Under the pieces are notes generated by a model. That model had not been told where the DNA came from and ran no database searches. It worked only from the letters and a program-made list of their open reading frames with translations. Of a DNA stretch of 64,000 nucleotides, positions 33,221-47,900 are shown piece after piece; the stretch's first letter is position 1; every line of letters starts with the position of its first letter. The position numbers and the translations under genes were made by a program. Source of the DNA: Arcuatula senhousia (Eukaryota > Mollusca > Bivalvia > Mytilida > Mytilidae); assembly GCA_963971305.1 (NCBI GenBank), contig OZ020303.1:19527184-19591183 (forward strand), written 5' to 3'.

Positions 33221-34124
33221 TGTCTGGCCTGTCGCAACTGGACACAGTATAAAATTAAGTAAAAATCCTCCTTAAACTGATCTTAACTGATGCTTAAACA
33301 GCTGCATACCAAATATAAATGGTGAACCATAACTGCTATATATAAAACACTCATGACATAAGTAGAAGGTTTAAAAGTGTAAAATCTCAAAGTCAGTAGA
33401 CCCTGACTGCAGGAGCATACAGATAAAATACTTTTGAAATTGATCTGTACTGATGCTAATGCAAGTGCATACCCAATATCAATGATGTACAAATAGTGCA
33501 TCATGTTAACCAGACGTAAGAAAAAAGGTTAACCTCGGCCAAATTGGTGTAAAATTTCAAAGTCAGTAGACCGTGTCTGCAGGAGCATACAGATGACATT
33601 CTTTTGAAATTGATCTGTACTAATGCTAATGCAAGTGCATACCCAATATCAATGGTGAACCATAACTGCTTCATGTTAAACAGACGTAAAAAAAAAGGTT
33701 AACCTCAGCCAAATCAGTGTAAAATTTCAAAGTCAGTAGACCGTGACTGCAGGAGAATACAGATGAAATGCTTTTGAAATTGATCTGTACTAATGCTAAT
33801 GCAAGTGCATACCCATAATCAATGGTGAACCATAACTGCTTCATGTTAAACAGCTGTAAGAAAAAAGGTTAACCTTGGCAAAATCAGTGTAAAATTTCAA
33901 AGTCAGTAGACCATGACTGCAGAAGCATACAGGTGAAATCCTTTTAAAACTGATCTGTACTGATGCTGATGCAACTGCATACCAAATATCAATGGTGTAA
34001 CATAACTAGTTCACACAAAACAGACTTGAGCAAAAACTTTAACCAATTGTGGACGCCGCCGCTGTTACGTCGCCATCACCATACCTAAGTCTCGCCTTTT
34101 GCGACATTCGTCGCAGGCGAGACA
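33221..34124. mobile_element. Tandem-core element ending in GTCTCGCC hairpin
   Basis: Four to five tandem units of roughly 170 nt (marker AATTTCAAAGTCAGTAGACC) are followed by a GCC/GTCG-rich stretch and the hairpin AGTCTCGCC ... GGCGAGAC at 34089-34123. The left end TGTCTGGCCTGTCGCAA is a degenerate inverse of the right end TCGTCGCAGGCGAGACA. It is the same family as the element at 38609. Confidence 0.7.
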
Positions 34125-34339
34125 AAAATGACTGATATTTCACGTTTTTTTTAGTCTTTGTGGAGCCTAAACTACACGTTCAATCGCTAAATAAGGCGTA
34201 GCAGCGTCTAGATAAATAATTTTTGCAAAAAGTTTTAGTATTTTGGAGGTGTAAACTTGATACGTTTTGCCGGAGCATTTTCTTTGCGTTTTTTAGTTCA
34301 CCCAAATATAGCCAAATATCAACCTTGCCCTGTCAAATG

Positions 34340-34712
34340 GCCTCCACATGCAAGGTAGTTCTATTAATGATGTTATTAAATCTACTCACAATCACCCTGA
34401 TGCTGTATACCAAATATCAAGTGGCTGTGATAAATAGTTGCTGAGAAAACTGTTACGAAAATTTTCTACTATTGGACATTATGGCAAAAAATTAACTAAG
34501 TCTGTAAACAGGAAGTAGGTGAGCGACAGACATGAAATCGCATCCCATGTTATGGGACCCCACCCTGATGCTGTATACCAAATATCAGGTGGCTGTGATT
34601 AGTAGTTGCTGAGAAAACTTTTACCAAAATTTCTTCCCCGCCCGCCTGCCCGCCCGCCTAACATTCGCAATTTTATAACCCTGATTTTTCACTCCGTGAA
34701 ATCCGGACAAAA
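34340..34712. repeat. Second copy of the GGCCGGATTTC-family core
   Basis: Contains AAACAGGAAGTAGGTGAGCG, TATGGGACCCCACCCTGATG and TTTTTCACTCCGTGAAATCC in the order seen at 27640-27811, preceded by a related partial unit. A C-rich CCGCCCGCCTGCCCGCC run lies near 34636. Confidence 0.7.
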
Positions 34713-35728
34713 ATTCACAAATTTTAAGATTTCTGGAAACAAATTGTGGAATAGGACTAAAACACACTATTCGAAGAATAGCTCATCACTTTAAGCCAGT
34801 TAAATATTTTATGAATAGAAATTTTTGAGACATTCACGACTCACTGAAATTTTGACAAAAAATTATGTCGCGACAATAAAATTGGCATTTATGAGCCACT
34901 GTTCCTATAAATAAAAGAAAGGAAGCAAAATCTAGTCTGTTTCACAGTTGTAATGTGCAAAGGCAATGATCTAGGCCATTAAATGAGTATTTTATGCATT
35001 TTTGATTTTTTGCTTAGCCCCAGTAAGAGGTGTAAAATAACTAATTCAGGCTCCCATTACTTTCTATGTTAAACCTGGTTTAGTGGGGTCACTGTCAAAC
35101 TCAGAAATGAATTTTTTGGGGTGTGACAGTACTTGTGCCTTAAAGAAGACACATAACAGTACCTTTCATGTAAATCTCATATAAGGTTCCTCGGCATCTG
35201 GGAGAGAACGGTTTACCGGAAGTGGCATGTGACAGAAAACGGGAACTAATGTAAACATTCTAACCAAAACACATGGCCATAAATTACTACTCACTATTTT
35301 TCTAAACATAATAATGACTGTTTCATGGGCTCAAAATGTTCCCAAGTATTTAAGCTTTTAGAAAATACCAAATTTATTGGTTAAGGACATGTCATTCTAT
35401 AGATACAGTACCTTATATGGACTACTTTGTCTCCTATATGTACTACTTTCTTATATGTGCACCGACTGAATCACCTATTTCCAGCCTATAGTCACATCTA
35501 TAAAAACCCATCTGTCAGACACTGTTAAACTCTTTACTGTGCAAGCTTTGTCTATAAGACTCATCAGAGAGACTGTATCCAAACGTTTAAAAGCCAAAGT
35601 AAACAATAAAATAAAGTGCACCATATCTAAATGAAAACAGATGAATAATCAACTTATTTATTAATTGATTAATTAGTGACAAGATAAAAGTACTTGTCAT
35701 ATCACAGTCATTTGTGCATATAAATAGG

Positions 35729-35900
35729 TTAATAATTAGAATTTTGACTAGTGTAATAGTCCTTCATAAGGAACCAATAGATTCCTGGTTTTAATTTCTC
35801 AGCAGCAGCTAGTACTATCATAAGATCTCCATCAGCTGGGAGACACAAGTCATGGCGGATCCTCTTTAATCCACCTTTGAATATTTGAGCACCACTATTC
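35729..35900 (-). CDS. C9orf72: C9orf72 last coding exon
   Basis: Acceptor TTATTCTTTGCAG, then 57 codons and TAA. GDLMIVLAAAEKLKPGIYWF corresponds to human GDLNIIMALAEKIKPGLHSF, and DYYTSQ to PFYTSV. It lies tail-to-tail with the TSP1 gene. Confidence 0.93.
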
Positions 35901-38900
35901 CTGCAAAGAATAAGATAGTAAGTTGACATTGTGAATGAATTAACAATTGAAAACAAGTAATACTGTGAGCGAGCTCACAAAAGGATACCCCCCGCTTCAT
36001 ATTGGACTCTGTACTGTAAAAAAAATCTCAAGTCCAGTTATCTCCCCTCAATGATAATCAAGAGCAATACAAATTCTTCATGCACATCTACAGATGATGT
36101 ACTTCCTTCCTGTAAAGTTTCATAAAAATCCATCAAGCGGTTTGGGAGGAGTTGCGCTTACGGGTTCTTCCATTGAATAATGTATTTAAAAAGTCTAAGT
36201 CCAATTATCTCCCCTAAATGAAAACCAAGAGGGATGGAAATTCTTCATGCATATCTATATATGATGTACTCCCTTCATGTAAAGTTTCATAAAAATCCAT
36301 TTAGCAGTTTAGGAGGAGTTGCGCTTACAGGGTCTCCCATAAAATAATGTATTTAAAATGTCTAAGTACAATTATCTCCCCTGAATGATGTCTGACTGCG
36401 ATGAAAACTCTTCATGCACATCTACATATGATGTACTTCCTTTATGTAATGTTTCATCAAAATCCTTCAAGAGGTTTAGGAGGAGTTGCGCTTACCATGT
36501 CTCCCATTGAATAATGTATTTAAAAAGTCTAAGTACAATTATCTCCCCTGAATGATGTCCGCGTGCGATGAAAATTCTTCATGCACATCTACATATGATG
36601 TACTTCCTTCATATTAAGTTTCAGCAAAATCCCTAAAGTAGTTTAGGAGGAGAAGCGCTTACGAGTTATGTGGACAGATGGACGGACGGACAGACGGACA
36701 GACAGGGTGTTTCCTATATACCCCCCCCAAACTTTGTTTGCGGGGGGTATAATAATTTGATGTAGAATACATGTATCAACACAATCTACATTAGTTAGTA
36801 CTCCATAATTAATTTATTTGGCTCATTTTTGCATGTGCTTGGCGTTGACTATTTTGTTCCGGGTTCTTGTAATCACTGAAACTGCTTTTTGCACTTCAAA
36901 CTAGGTGATGTTCCAAACTCCGGGCATGTTTAGTGCCGTATTTGGTTTCTTTGTTGTACTCGTTGCCCCTAGCAACTCTTAATATTTGTCAAAAAATTGG
37001 GGACAAAAATACGCAAAAATCAGGGTTTTGTCCTTTTTTTAACGTTGCCAGTAATCGAGCTTTCGGTTCAGGTGAAATGTAACATGTATGAAATGAAAGC
37101 CCGAAAACAGTCCTTTCTTTTAAGACCAAACAAACCTATTTGACTCTGGCTCTTTTTTCCGCTAAAATTGTTCAAAATTAAAAATCTAAAAATAGCACAT
37201 TTAAATCTAAGCCAATCCGCTGGTCACCATGCCCAGCCGGAAGCGACGCTTTATTATTCTTTAAAACAATGACCGTGGATCCTAATTTTTGTATAACGGG
37301 TCCAGATTTTTTATTGTTCTTATTTTAAGACCAAAACGAAACAATGTTTTCATTTAACAAAAAAGTTCAAGAAAAAATCCTAATTGTGGAGTACTACTTT
37401 AAGCAATTAAGCATTAGCAATAAGCAACAGCAATTTAAAAATCAACAATGGAAAACGGCCAGCAGTCTTCAAATACTTTCAAATCCTCAAAATATGCATG
37501 TTTACATGTATGATGGTGTTAATGTTTTTATATATGTTTGATGCTACAAGGCATAAAGGCTATTAAAAAACAATTTGCTGATTTCTTTGTACCAGAATTG
37601 TCATCTGACATTTTAAAATATCTATACCATTAACAGTAGAAGAAAAAAAATACATTCAAAATACCAATAGACTATGACCTATTATTATATTTTTGGTAAA
37701 ATTCTAAGAACTTAATTGGCTTTTACAGTCATGTGATCCAAAAAATAATTATATTTTTTTTTGTAAACATAGCAAGGAAACAATTCTGGATGTTTACCTT
37801 TTGAGGGAAACAATACTATTGCCCCACTCTTGCAAAAATCAACAATGTGAAGTTACAAAGTAAAGGATGAACTAAAAATATTATTAAACGAGAAAATATG
37901 CCTATACCCACAGGATGGCCCTCCCGTTCTTGAAATATCATTGACCCCCAATGTGTATAACCTGGGTTTTGGACCTTAACCAAGAAGTTGTTCTTGCATA
38001 AAATATAGGTCACAGTGACCTAATTTCTAGTGGGTGGTGTGGTCCTACCCAAGACTCATCTAGTGGTGAAATATCATTGACCTCCAACAACTAGTATCAA
38101 AGTAATGGACCTTAACCAAGAACTTATCCAAAGTCATTCATGCATAAAATATAGGTCACTGTGACCTAATTTTTAGTGGGTGGTGTAGCCCTATCCAAGA
38201 CCAATCTAGTGGTGAAATATCATTGACCCCCAACATCTAGTATCCAGGTTATGGACATTAACCAAGAACTTAACCATAGTCGTTCATGCATAAAATATAG
38301 GTCACAGTGACCAAATTTCTATCGGGTGGTGTAGCCCTACCCAAGTAATGGACCTTAACCAAGAACTTAATCAAAATGTTACGGACGTACGGATAGACAG
38401 ACAAGAGTAAAACTCTATGGCCGATCCACATACGTGGTCAGGCCATTACAATTGTGTCCCTAAATTGCGGGCCACAATTATATATAGTGTTCCAGAAAAC
38501 TGTGACGGAAATGTTTTATGATGCAGTAGGACCACACCGAATGGGTGATCCATTATATCACTTTTAAACATAATGCAAACAATATAACAAGTGTGGCCAC
38601 TAAAAGTATGTCTCGCCTGCCGGCACCATCGCTAAAATCAACTACCTAAGCTTTCATTTCTTGATATAAACACAAAAAGTGTCAGTATACCTAATAACAG
38701 ATGCCTAGTTATTATACTATTCAAGCAATCCATTGTCCACACAAGTATTACAAAAAGTTTTCTGTCTGAAAAAAAAACCTAATTTCACAGAGTCACTGGA
38801 GCATAAAAATGGGGTCATGGTCACATGGCATGGTGACAGTTGCGTTGTCCATAACCGCAACTGTCTGTTTACCCAATATCAGATGCCTAGCTATTATAAC

Positions 38901-41900
38901 TTTCCAGCAATTCATCTTCCATAAAAGTCTTACAAAAAAGTTTTTCGGCCTGAAAAAGACCTAAGTTCACAGAGTCACTGGAGCGTGAAAATGGGGTCAG
39001 GGTCACACGGCATGGGGACAGTTGCATGGACCATAACCTAAACTGTCTGTATACTAAATATCAGATGCCTAGCTAATATACTTTTCAAGCAATTCATCGT
39101 CCACAAAAGTCTTACAAAAAAGTTTACGGCCTGAAAAAAGACCTAAGTTCACAGAGTCACTGGAGCGTGAAAATGGGGTCAGGGTCAAACGGCATGGTGA
39201 CAGTTGCGTAGACCATAACCTGAACTGTCTGTATACCAAATATCAGATGCCTAGCTATTATACTTTTCAAGCAATTCATCGTCCACAAAAGTCTTACAAA
39301 AAAGTTTACGGCCTGAAAAAAGACCTAAGTTCACAGAGTCACTGGAGCGTGAAAATGGGGTCAGGGTCAAACAGCATGGTGACAGTTGCGTAGACCATAA
39401 CCTGAACTGTCTGTATACCAAATATCAGATGCCTAGCTATTATACTTTTCAAGCAATTCATCGTCCACAAAAGTCTTACAAACAAGTAAATCTGTGAGCT
39501 AATGCTCACTAGTGATACCCCCGCTCCCCAAACTATGCCATGCATACAAGTTTAAATACTCGGTAAACAGGAAATAGTTGACCTAGGAACATAAAATCGG
39601 TATACACCATATGGGACTATAGGATAAAGCTATATGCAAAATATCAGACCTTTATCTCTTGCAGTTGCTGAGAAAACTTTGACGAAAATTTTGCATTCAT
39701 GTTCACTATGTGCAAAAATCAAAGTATTCGGTAAACAGGAAGTAGTTGAGCTAGGAACATAAAATCGGTATACACCATATGGTACTATAGTAGAAAGCTT
39801 TATGCAAAATATCAGACCTCTACATCATGTAGTTGCTAAGAAAACTGTGACGGAAATTTTGAATGTATGTACACTATGTGTAAAAAACTAAGTATTCGGT
39901 AAACAGGAAGTAGTTGACCTAGGAGCATGAAATCAGTATACACCATATGGTAATATAGGAGAAAGCTATACACAAAATATCAGACCTCTGCGTCATGTAG
40001 TTGCTGAGAAAACTGTGACGGGAAATATGTTACGGACGGACGGACGGACGGACGAACGGACGGACAGACGGACAAGGGTAAAACAGTATACCCCCCTCTT
40101 CTTCGAAGCGGGGGTATAAAAAGTTTACGGCCTGAAAAAAGACCTAAGTTCACAGAGTCACTGGAGCGTGAAAATGGGGTCAGGGTCAAACGGCATGGTG
40201 ACAGTTGCGTAGACCATAACCTGAACTGTCTGTATACCAAATATCAGATGCCTAGCTATTATACTTTTCAAGCAATTCATTGTCCACAAAAGTCTTACAA
40301 AAAAGTTTACGCCGCCGCCGTCGCCGCCGCCGCCGTCGCCGGAAAGTAATACCTATGTCTCGCCTTCCGCGACTATTCGTCGCAGGCGAGACAAAAATTG
40401 GTAATTCAAATACTTGAAATCACTTAAGACACAATAACATGCAACCCCCAAGACTTTCTAGTGTGGAAGAATATAAAATAACTAAAACTAGAATGGCAGT
40501 CTTCAATGGAAGATGTATGTCTCCTGCCTCCTAAAATATTTGGTAAACAGGAAGTAGATGAGTCAATGGCATAAAATTAATTTACACCATGTAATAGTAT
40601 AGAATTAGTTACATACCAAATATCAAGAGGTTGTGACATGTAGGTGCCCAGAAAACTGTGACGAAATTTTTGTGAAAAACAGGACGATGACGACACAAGA
40701 CCACGGATGGTGCCAAAGTAACCCCTATATGTCAATTCTGCAACACGTTGCAGGCGACATAAAAATGTCACAACCTAATTTACAATTATTACTAAAAGTT
40801 GTGTGAAATTTTCCTCATTTCAACCTACGTTTCTCCTTCTAAATATTTCACAAGGCACAAGGCTTTCATACTGATAGTTTTCATGAACTGTGCAATATAT
40901 GCCTCTCTTACACCACAGCTTGATGGAAGTTTGTCTAACTGAAAATAAATAAGATAAAAATTTATATTGTGGTTTCATTATTATTCCTTGGGTATCAATT
41001 TTCGTGGTTTTTGTTGGTAGCCTTGAACCACGAAATTTGATATCCCACAAAAAGGAAATTTAACATTGGTGTGTATGCTGCAGACTAAAGAACCATGAAT
41101 TCAAGAATCTATGAACTGATACTTTTTCACCAAACCACTAAAATTGGAACCAACGAAAATAAATGAATCCACAGTATTTTAAGTTTTGTACTAGTACTGA
41201 GTATTTTCGTTCGTGTTTAAAATACTGTGGATTCATTTATTTTCGTGGTTTGATGAAAAGGATCAATTAGTGGATTCTTAAATTCATGGTTTTGGAGACG
41301 GCAGAATACAGATCAATGTAAAATTTCCTTTTCGTGGGGTATCAATTTTAGTGGGTAAAGGCCAACCACTAAAACCACGAAAATTGATATCCAACAAATA
41401 TTAATGAAACCACAGTAACTGAAATTCAAAAATAAAAATTTCCCAAAGATTAAATATTCTAAAGGTTAGCTTACCGTATTTTGCCGTGTATAGTGCACAT
41501 TTATGTACAATGCGCACCCCCTTTTCATGATGAAAATCTGGGGGAAAAAACGAAATTTTGTGTAAAATCTGCGATCTTTTTCTATGACAGAGAACCCTGA
41601 AAATTTGTCTCTTTTTTTCAGGTAGAAAGACTACAGATGAAGATTTTTTATTGAAAATAAAATTGTTTTGTAATTATTTGTGAAAATAAAAATAAACTGT
41701 TATATTATTTGTGTATTTTATTATGACAGCAAGACCATAAATCCCGGTAATGGTTCCCCTTTTCAATTAACAAACAACAAGTGTTAACCCAAGCTCACAT
41801 TTTTGATGAAAACAATAAAGGTGTCAAAACAGTAATGATCAACAAATTACTATTCAAACAATCCTGAAGTATTACAGCTGAATGGCTTAAATTGTTAATT

Positions 41901-44900
41901 GTCCAAGCCAGTTTGACAAAATATCGATGTTTTGTGCAAAAGCCAAAGTGTCAAAACAAATAATTACCAGTAAATCTAAATTATCTCCAGCTTGGGATGA
42001 GTATTTATTCACAAAACAATAAGAAAATGGTTATATCTTACTCAAGTTGCTCAAATAATTACATGAAAGAAAATACACAATCATGTAAACAAACCATTCT
42101 ATTTTTAGAATTATTTAAATGAGGTAACTGAGGGGAATACACAATATTGATTCAGAAAGGAAACAAGTAAAGGGAGAATGAATAAATTAATTAGAATCAT
42201 ATTTTATCATTCTTATTTTGAATAAAGAAATTGGACAAAAGTATTTTTTTAAGAACACAAATATTTTTACCAACTTGCTTCAAAATGGTGCTCCGAAGTC
42301 AACACAGGAATTTACCAACTACAACAACAACAACCATGGCGGTCGATATGAAAATGAAATTAATAACAAACACATGAAGACACTGGAATTAAGTTTTGAT
42401 TCGATAAAAGCATGATAAAATTTATTTAGAGATACTAATAATGAACAGGATTCAATAGAAACCATGTGAGTTATGATTATTGTGTTCAATCATGGATGAA
42501 TCTTGTGTCCAAAGTCTGACAAACATCGATCTTTTACCATTACCGATGTTCATGAAAATGTATGAAATCTCGTATCGGGATGTATTGTGCGCACCCCTAT
42601 GTTAGAATCAGGAAAAAAATGTAAAAAACTGCGCACTATACACGGCAAAATACGGTATTCAATATTATTCTAAATAAACAAAAGAAAAACAGAAACATTA
42701 AAATCTCACCAAAAGAAAAATTGAGAACTTTATTTTGGGAATCATTCACTTCATGATCAATTTATGTTCTTGTTGTCTTCATTATGCAGGTTCTCTCTAG
42801 TTGAAATAATCTTCGTCAATTTGATTTCTACTGTGTTTCATATTTGTGCTTTGTTATAAATTATCAAAAGTTTGATTCTGGTGCCTGTCTCAAGCCTGGA
42901 ATCTTTGTCAATTATTTGTACTTGCCTTCTGTATGTTAATTGTGCTATGTGTTGAGTGGTGTCTTTTGTTGATAATTTTAAGATGAGTTTTAAAACATGA
43001 GCATAATTTTTCTTATCTGAGGCTAACAGCAGCTTCCACTGAACACATCAGATGCTACTTGTTGTTGTAACGTGTGTTAAATAATCCAGGTCCTGGGTGT
43101 GTTAATTAATAGTTAGTTAACTTACATCATCCAAGAGACCAGTTACTAAGGTTTCTGTGTATGTATGTGACAATAAAAATTCTCTGAAACAAATATAAAT
43201 GAAGATCTAAATTTCAGTAGTTAAACAGAAAACATGAGTTAAAAGTTTTTGGTAGTTATAAATACATGCTTTCAGCATGTGTTCAGGATCTTTTTAGATT
43301 TTTTTTATTTAACTGTTAATGTCAAAGCATCCATGAGAACATTCAAACTAGTTCAATAATTCATTTTTTCCATAGAAAATTTAACTTACTGAATATACTT
43401 CTTATGTAAAGTATCTTAAGCTATAACTGCATCTCAGGCCAATATCAGAGTCTCAGAATGATAATCATGGAAACATTTAATACCAATGCATTAATTAAAA
43501 TTCAAACCAAGTGACTAACAAACTGTATAAATAAGTTGAAAGTAAAGATTGTAATTGAGTTGTAAGCTTTAAACATTCATAATTTCCTACCAACTGTTCA
43601 ATATTGCTAAAAATTACAGAAAATTTGAAGAAAAACAATGTTTTAAATAATTTTAATTGTTATCAATATGGATAATTTTATGCATCTTCAGTTTACATGG
43701 TAATGCAAATATTCTACAATTGTTTACCCTGGTGTACTAGGTATGACTGTGTTTTCCCCTCCCATGATGGACAATAGTTCGTTTTTCTGTGAGTTGTAAC
43801 TGTGTATGACGTGATCTGATAGATGAAGAGTCTGTTTGATATCATTAGCTGTGATGTCAATCAAAGATGAGGGATATTTGCTATACAACAGTTCATGGAC
43901 AGGTAACTCTATCCTATGATGAACTTGCTGAAATAGTAATACATGTACAGTGTAAAGGGTGTACCATATAATATTTATGTAGGAAAACTTTTGCAGGATT
44001 CATTCCTTGAACTAAATACATTTTTGTTGGCAAAATCAAGGGATTGCACTTAGTTGTGCCTAGCATACCCCCACTCAACCAATCAAAATATACATGTTGG
44101 ATGACTGACTGATCATTCTAAAGCTGTGTACCAAATTTGAAATCAATAGAAGCTGAGAAATCTGTCACGAAAAATTTTCAATTTTTAAGCCTTAAAAAAC
44201 TCTAAGCCTGCTCAGAAAACAGGAAGTTGGGGACTGGCCGACCTGGAAAGGGGAGCAACTGTACAACTTATCATACTGAAACTTTGTACCAACTTTGAAA
44301 TCCATCTCTTTAAAAGAAGCCAAGAAATCAGTGCTAATTTTTTTTGAGTGGGGGTATTAAATGTTATTTATGATATAAATTGTTTTCAATAATAAAACCA
44401 CATGCTACACGCTACTTGCAAAAATATCTACAGACTACAGTATGTACTGTAGTTGGCTGGAAATTTGGGAAGGAATTATTTGTGATGCAGTGCAATACAG
44501 AACAAAAGACAATAAATAGTGCCAAAGAAACCCCTATATGTCCTTTTACAAATGATGATAGCAAAGTAAAACTTTGAATTTTTCACTTTCTTAATGTTTC
44601 TCAAACACATTTATAAAACTAAGCTTTGTCAAAGCTAATGTTTGTATCTGTCCTTTTATGTTACGGTATTGTTCTTTGTCTTGAAAGAGGTCTTTGATAA
44701 TTTTAGGATTGGTATCAAATTGTATCAGTATGCCAATGGCCCAAAGTAAGATGGAGAGCAGCGACTTTATAGCTCCTGGCTGTTTTCCATTGTGAATCTT
44801 TAAATTGCCTCTATTTTACTGGTACTTAATTACTTAAGTTGAATAACAAACACTTATTTCACATGTACATCTCATTGTCTTCTTAAGTTAACAATACATC

Positions 44901-47900
44901 ATATAAATGCTGACACAACCTACCCTATGCATTCCCTGTATCCACAGATCATGGTGATACTCCATCGGGTCTTCTCCTTTAAATATCAGGGAACATTTCT
45001 TTTCTTCGTCAGTGTTAAATAAACATAAGGTGTGTATCATCTAAGGAGATAGGAAACAAGTATTAATCATATACGAAGTTTTTAATTTAGACAACTGAGA
45101 AATACATGAATTAAATAACAATACAGAGACAACATTTAAAATAATTCAATGCAAAGTCTCTTATAATAAACAATTTACTAGTAAACAATCAGGAATCTTA
45201 AACTTAGAGCAACAGGCATATCTATTTCAACATACATGTAATAACAGGGAGATTACATATATTTATTATACTTATGGGGGCTCGAGGGTCTAAATTTGTA
45301 ATTATAGATTTTTCTGTAATTTTGCACATTTGTAGTCCTTTGTGTATGGATAAAAAATATGCAATAAAAAATGGGTGTCACCGTTCATTTAAGCCCGCTA
45401 TTGAGGTTCTCAAAATAGGCTATTACCCATCTATTTTATATAGATTATATAGGGAAAATGATAATTTAAAGCTTAAAAATGAAATAGAAAAAAATCTTAA
45501 CAACAGAATTCTTTCAAATTTGCAAAGAATGTGTGTTTTAATGCATTCTTCAAATTGAATCAATAAAAATTTGGGGTCACCGTACAAATAAAAAATGAAA
45601 TTAAAAAAACTGTTGAAATTTTGGCATTTTTCACACAAAATATAAAGAATATGGGGATTTCAATGCAAAACATGGCATACAGAAAGAACTGAACAATATA
45701 ATTTCTTCAAATTCCAACAGAAGCTGTGTTGTTTAATGAAATCAGTGACGATGCTACAGACATTGGGTGGATTTACCGATACAATACCACTGCGCAAAAA
45801 ATATGCGCAAATTTAGACCCGCGAGCCTCCTTAAGCTAGTCTAAGTTTTTGTTTGAGAAATGTTTAAGTGTTATGGATAGATTTTCAATAGCATTCCTTA
45901 CCATATTGATACCCTCTTCTTTGTCTCCTATGACTAATGTCTTCCCAAAGGTCAACAGATGTGAAAAAATGCAATCATGTAAAAATTCTCTCTCCAATGT
46001 GTGAGCAGGGAAAAAATAGGTTTCTGCCAACTGTAAAATAGGCATAATTAATAAATCAATAGCAAAAATTTTAATTAAAGAGTTGTACTTTGTTCATAAT
46101 TCTAAGATTGGTCTTGAATTGTCAGGATAATATTCTTATTGGTAGTACAAAATGTACTTGTTTCTGGCAATAGGCGTAAGCCTCAAGCCGGCGGCTTACC
46201 AGTTATTCATTTGTTTCTGGGGGATGTTATGACTGCACATGCGCTGCATACGCCACTATCAGCCTGTAAATTTTGACCAGCTACAAGTGGCGGAAGATGG
46301 CAGCAAGATACACAAATTGTTGCATAACAGTTTTTAATAAAGATATGGTTCCAAAAATGTTAATTTTATTAAAATAAAGGCATTGCCCTCAAATTTTGTG
46401 AGAAAAAATTAAATTCATTCCATTGGAAGTTGAATTGGGTTGAGTGGACAAGATAATTAGGGACAATATGATGGTGTTTTTGGAAAACTACCGGCAAAAT
46501 CACTTGATTGTAATATCCGCCACTCACATGACAGGGTCAATTTCCGGCTACCCCTGATTGCTAGAAACAAGTGCTCCCATCATATCAGGAGCCAAGACAA
46601 TGGGCACAGACCAATGGTTATATAATAAAGGTGTCTTGCACTTTTCCATTTCAGATTTTGATTCCTGTTAGTTTAGGTTATGTCATGTACACTTATTTTA
46701 CATCCCATTATCTTCCATGTACAAGGTTTACTTTTTTAAATTATAAAATTAATGGTACATGTACTCCTTCTCTCAAAACTGCAATGTGTACATGTGCAGG
46801 TTTCCTTACACATGTTACACATATATCTGTTTATATTTTGTTGAACATGTAAGTTATAGAACTTACCTTAATGTTGGCAGACAGAGATCTTGTTTTTAAC
46901 AATGAGATACAGTCTATACAACCATTATTCTGCATGAAGAATGCGGACAGGATTTCTTCTGATGAGGTAGCAGGCTAAAATAATATAGACATACATGTAC
47001 ATGTAAGACAAAAATTATAAAATTAATTCTTTGTGACTTTTTTGTGTGATTGAATGCCATCCAAAATAGGAAAAAAATGCCAATGAATCACACTTATCAT
47101 TAGGCAGCAACCATTTGAAATTCTGGGGGGTATGGATTTTAGGGGAAGGGGAAGAGGGGGTCCCGTCCCGAATTCCCGTCAAAATAATTTTATAATCCCA
47201 TTTTCCCGGATAATAAAAGCTACCGATCCCGCATCCCGAAAAATAAAATGCAGGTTCCCGTGTCCCGCTAGTCGCTTTTCCCGAATTCCCGTTAAATAAT
47301 ATGGCAAATCCCGGCGTCCCGGAAAAGGTCTTCCCGACCCTCATTTTAGCACCTCGACAATTTATTTTGTTCAAAATTTTTCGAAGACGAGAATTTCTTT
47401 TTTAACGACACCGAAAACAATTTTTTTATTCTCAATTTTGTTTACGCTGTGTAGCCCAGGCTCACCAAAACAATTTATTTTTTTTCTTTCTGGGTCAAGG
47501 ACAATTTATTTTTTTTTCCAAAAAATTGAAAACAAAATATTTTAAATCATTTATTACGGCATTTCAGCCTTTAACCCTTACTCCTTCTTCAGTATCACAA
47601 AATTATTCTCCTGCTCCATTTTGATTATCTTCTCTTCAGCTTGTATTCTATCTAATCACATTGTCATTGATACTTTTATGATGTCAGATTTAAAATGGAA
47701 TGCAGTCATATAACAGCTTCTGACTGATTTACGAAGGTTATGTAGTATACACACACAATGTACATGCATGTAATCCATATCTTGTTATTTTCTATGTATA
47801 CACTTTAATGAAAACAGTATTGCACAGGGTAGGAAATTCGCTGAAAAAGTAACCAGCCCTGAATTGAAATTTTACCTGTTTTTGCTATATAGCCAGTCAA

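Noticed and set aside
42218..42415. 65-codon open frame inside the ACCGTATTTTGCC element, considered as transposase
   Set aside because: Asn-rich, short, without a catalytic motif.
45274..45558. 94-codon open frame on the plus strand
   Set aside because: It lies within an inverted-repeat element in a C9orf72 intron, starts in the terminal repeat and shows no domain.
47015..47374. 119-codon Gly/Phe/Tyr-rich open frame on the minus strand
   Set aside because: It is the product of a degenerate TCCCG low-complexity repeat, without conserved motifs or splice context.
47560..47670. Minus-strand stretch encoding QAEEKIIKMEQENN, considered as the missing C9orf72 exon 3
   Set aside because: No acceptor/donor pair gives a phase 0-0 exon, and the required frame meets a stop after three codons.
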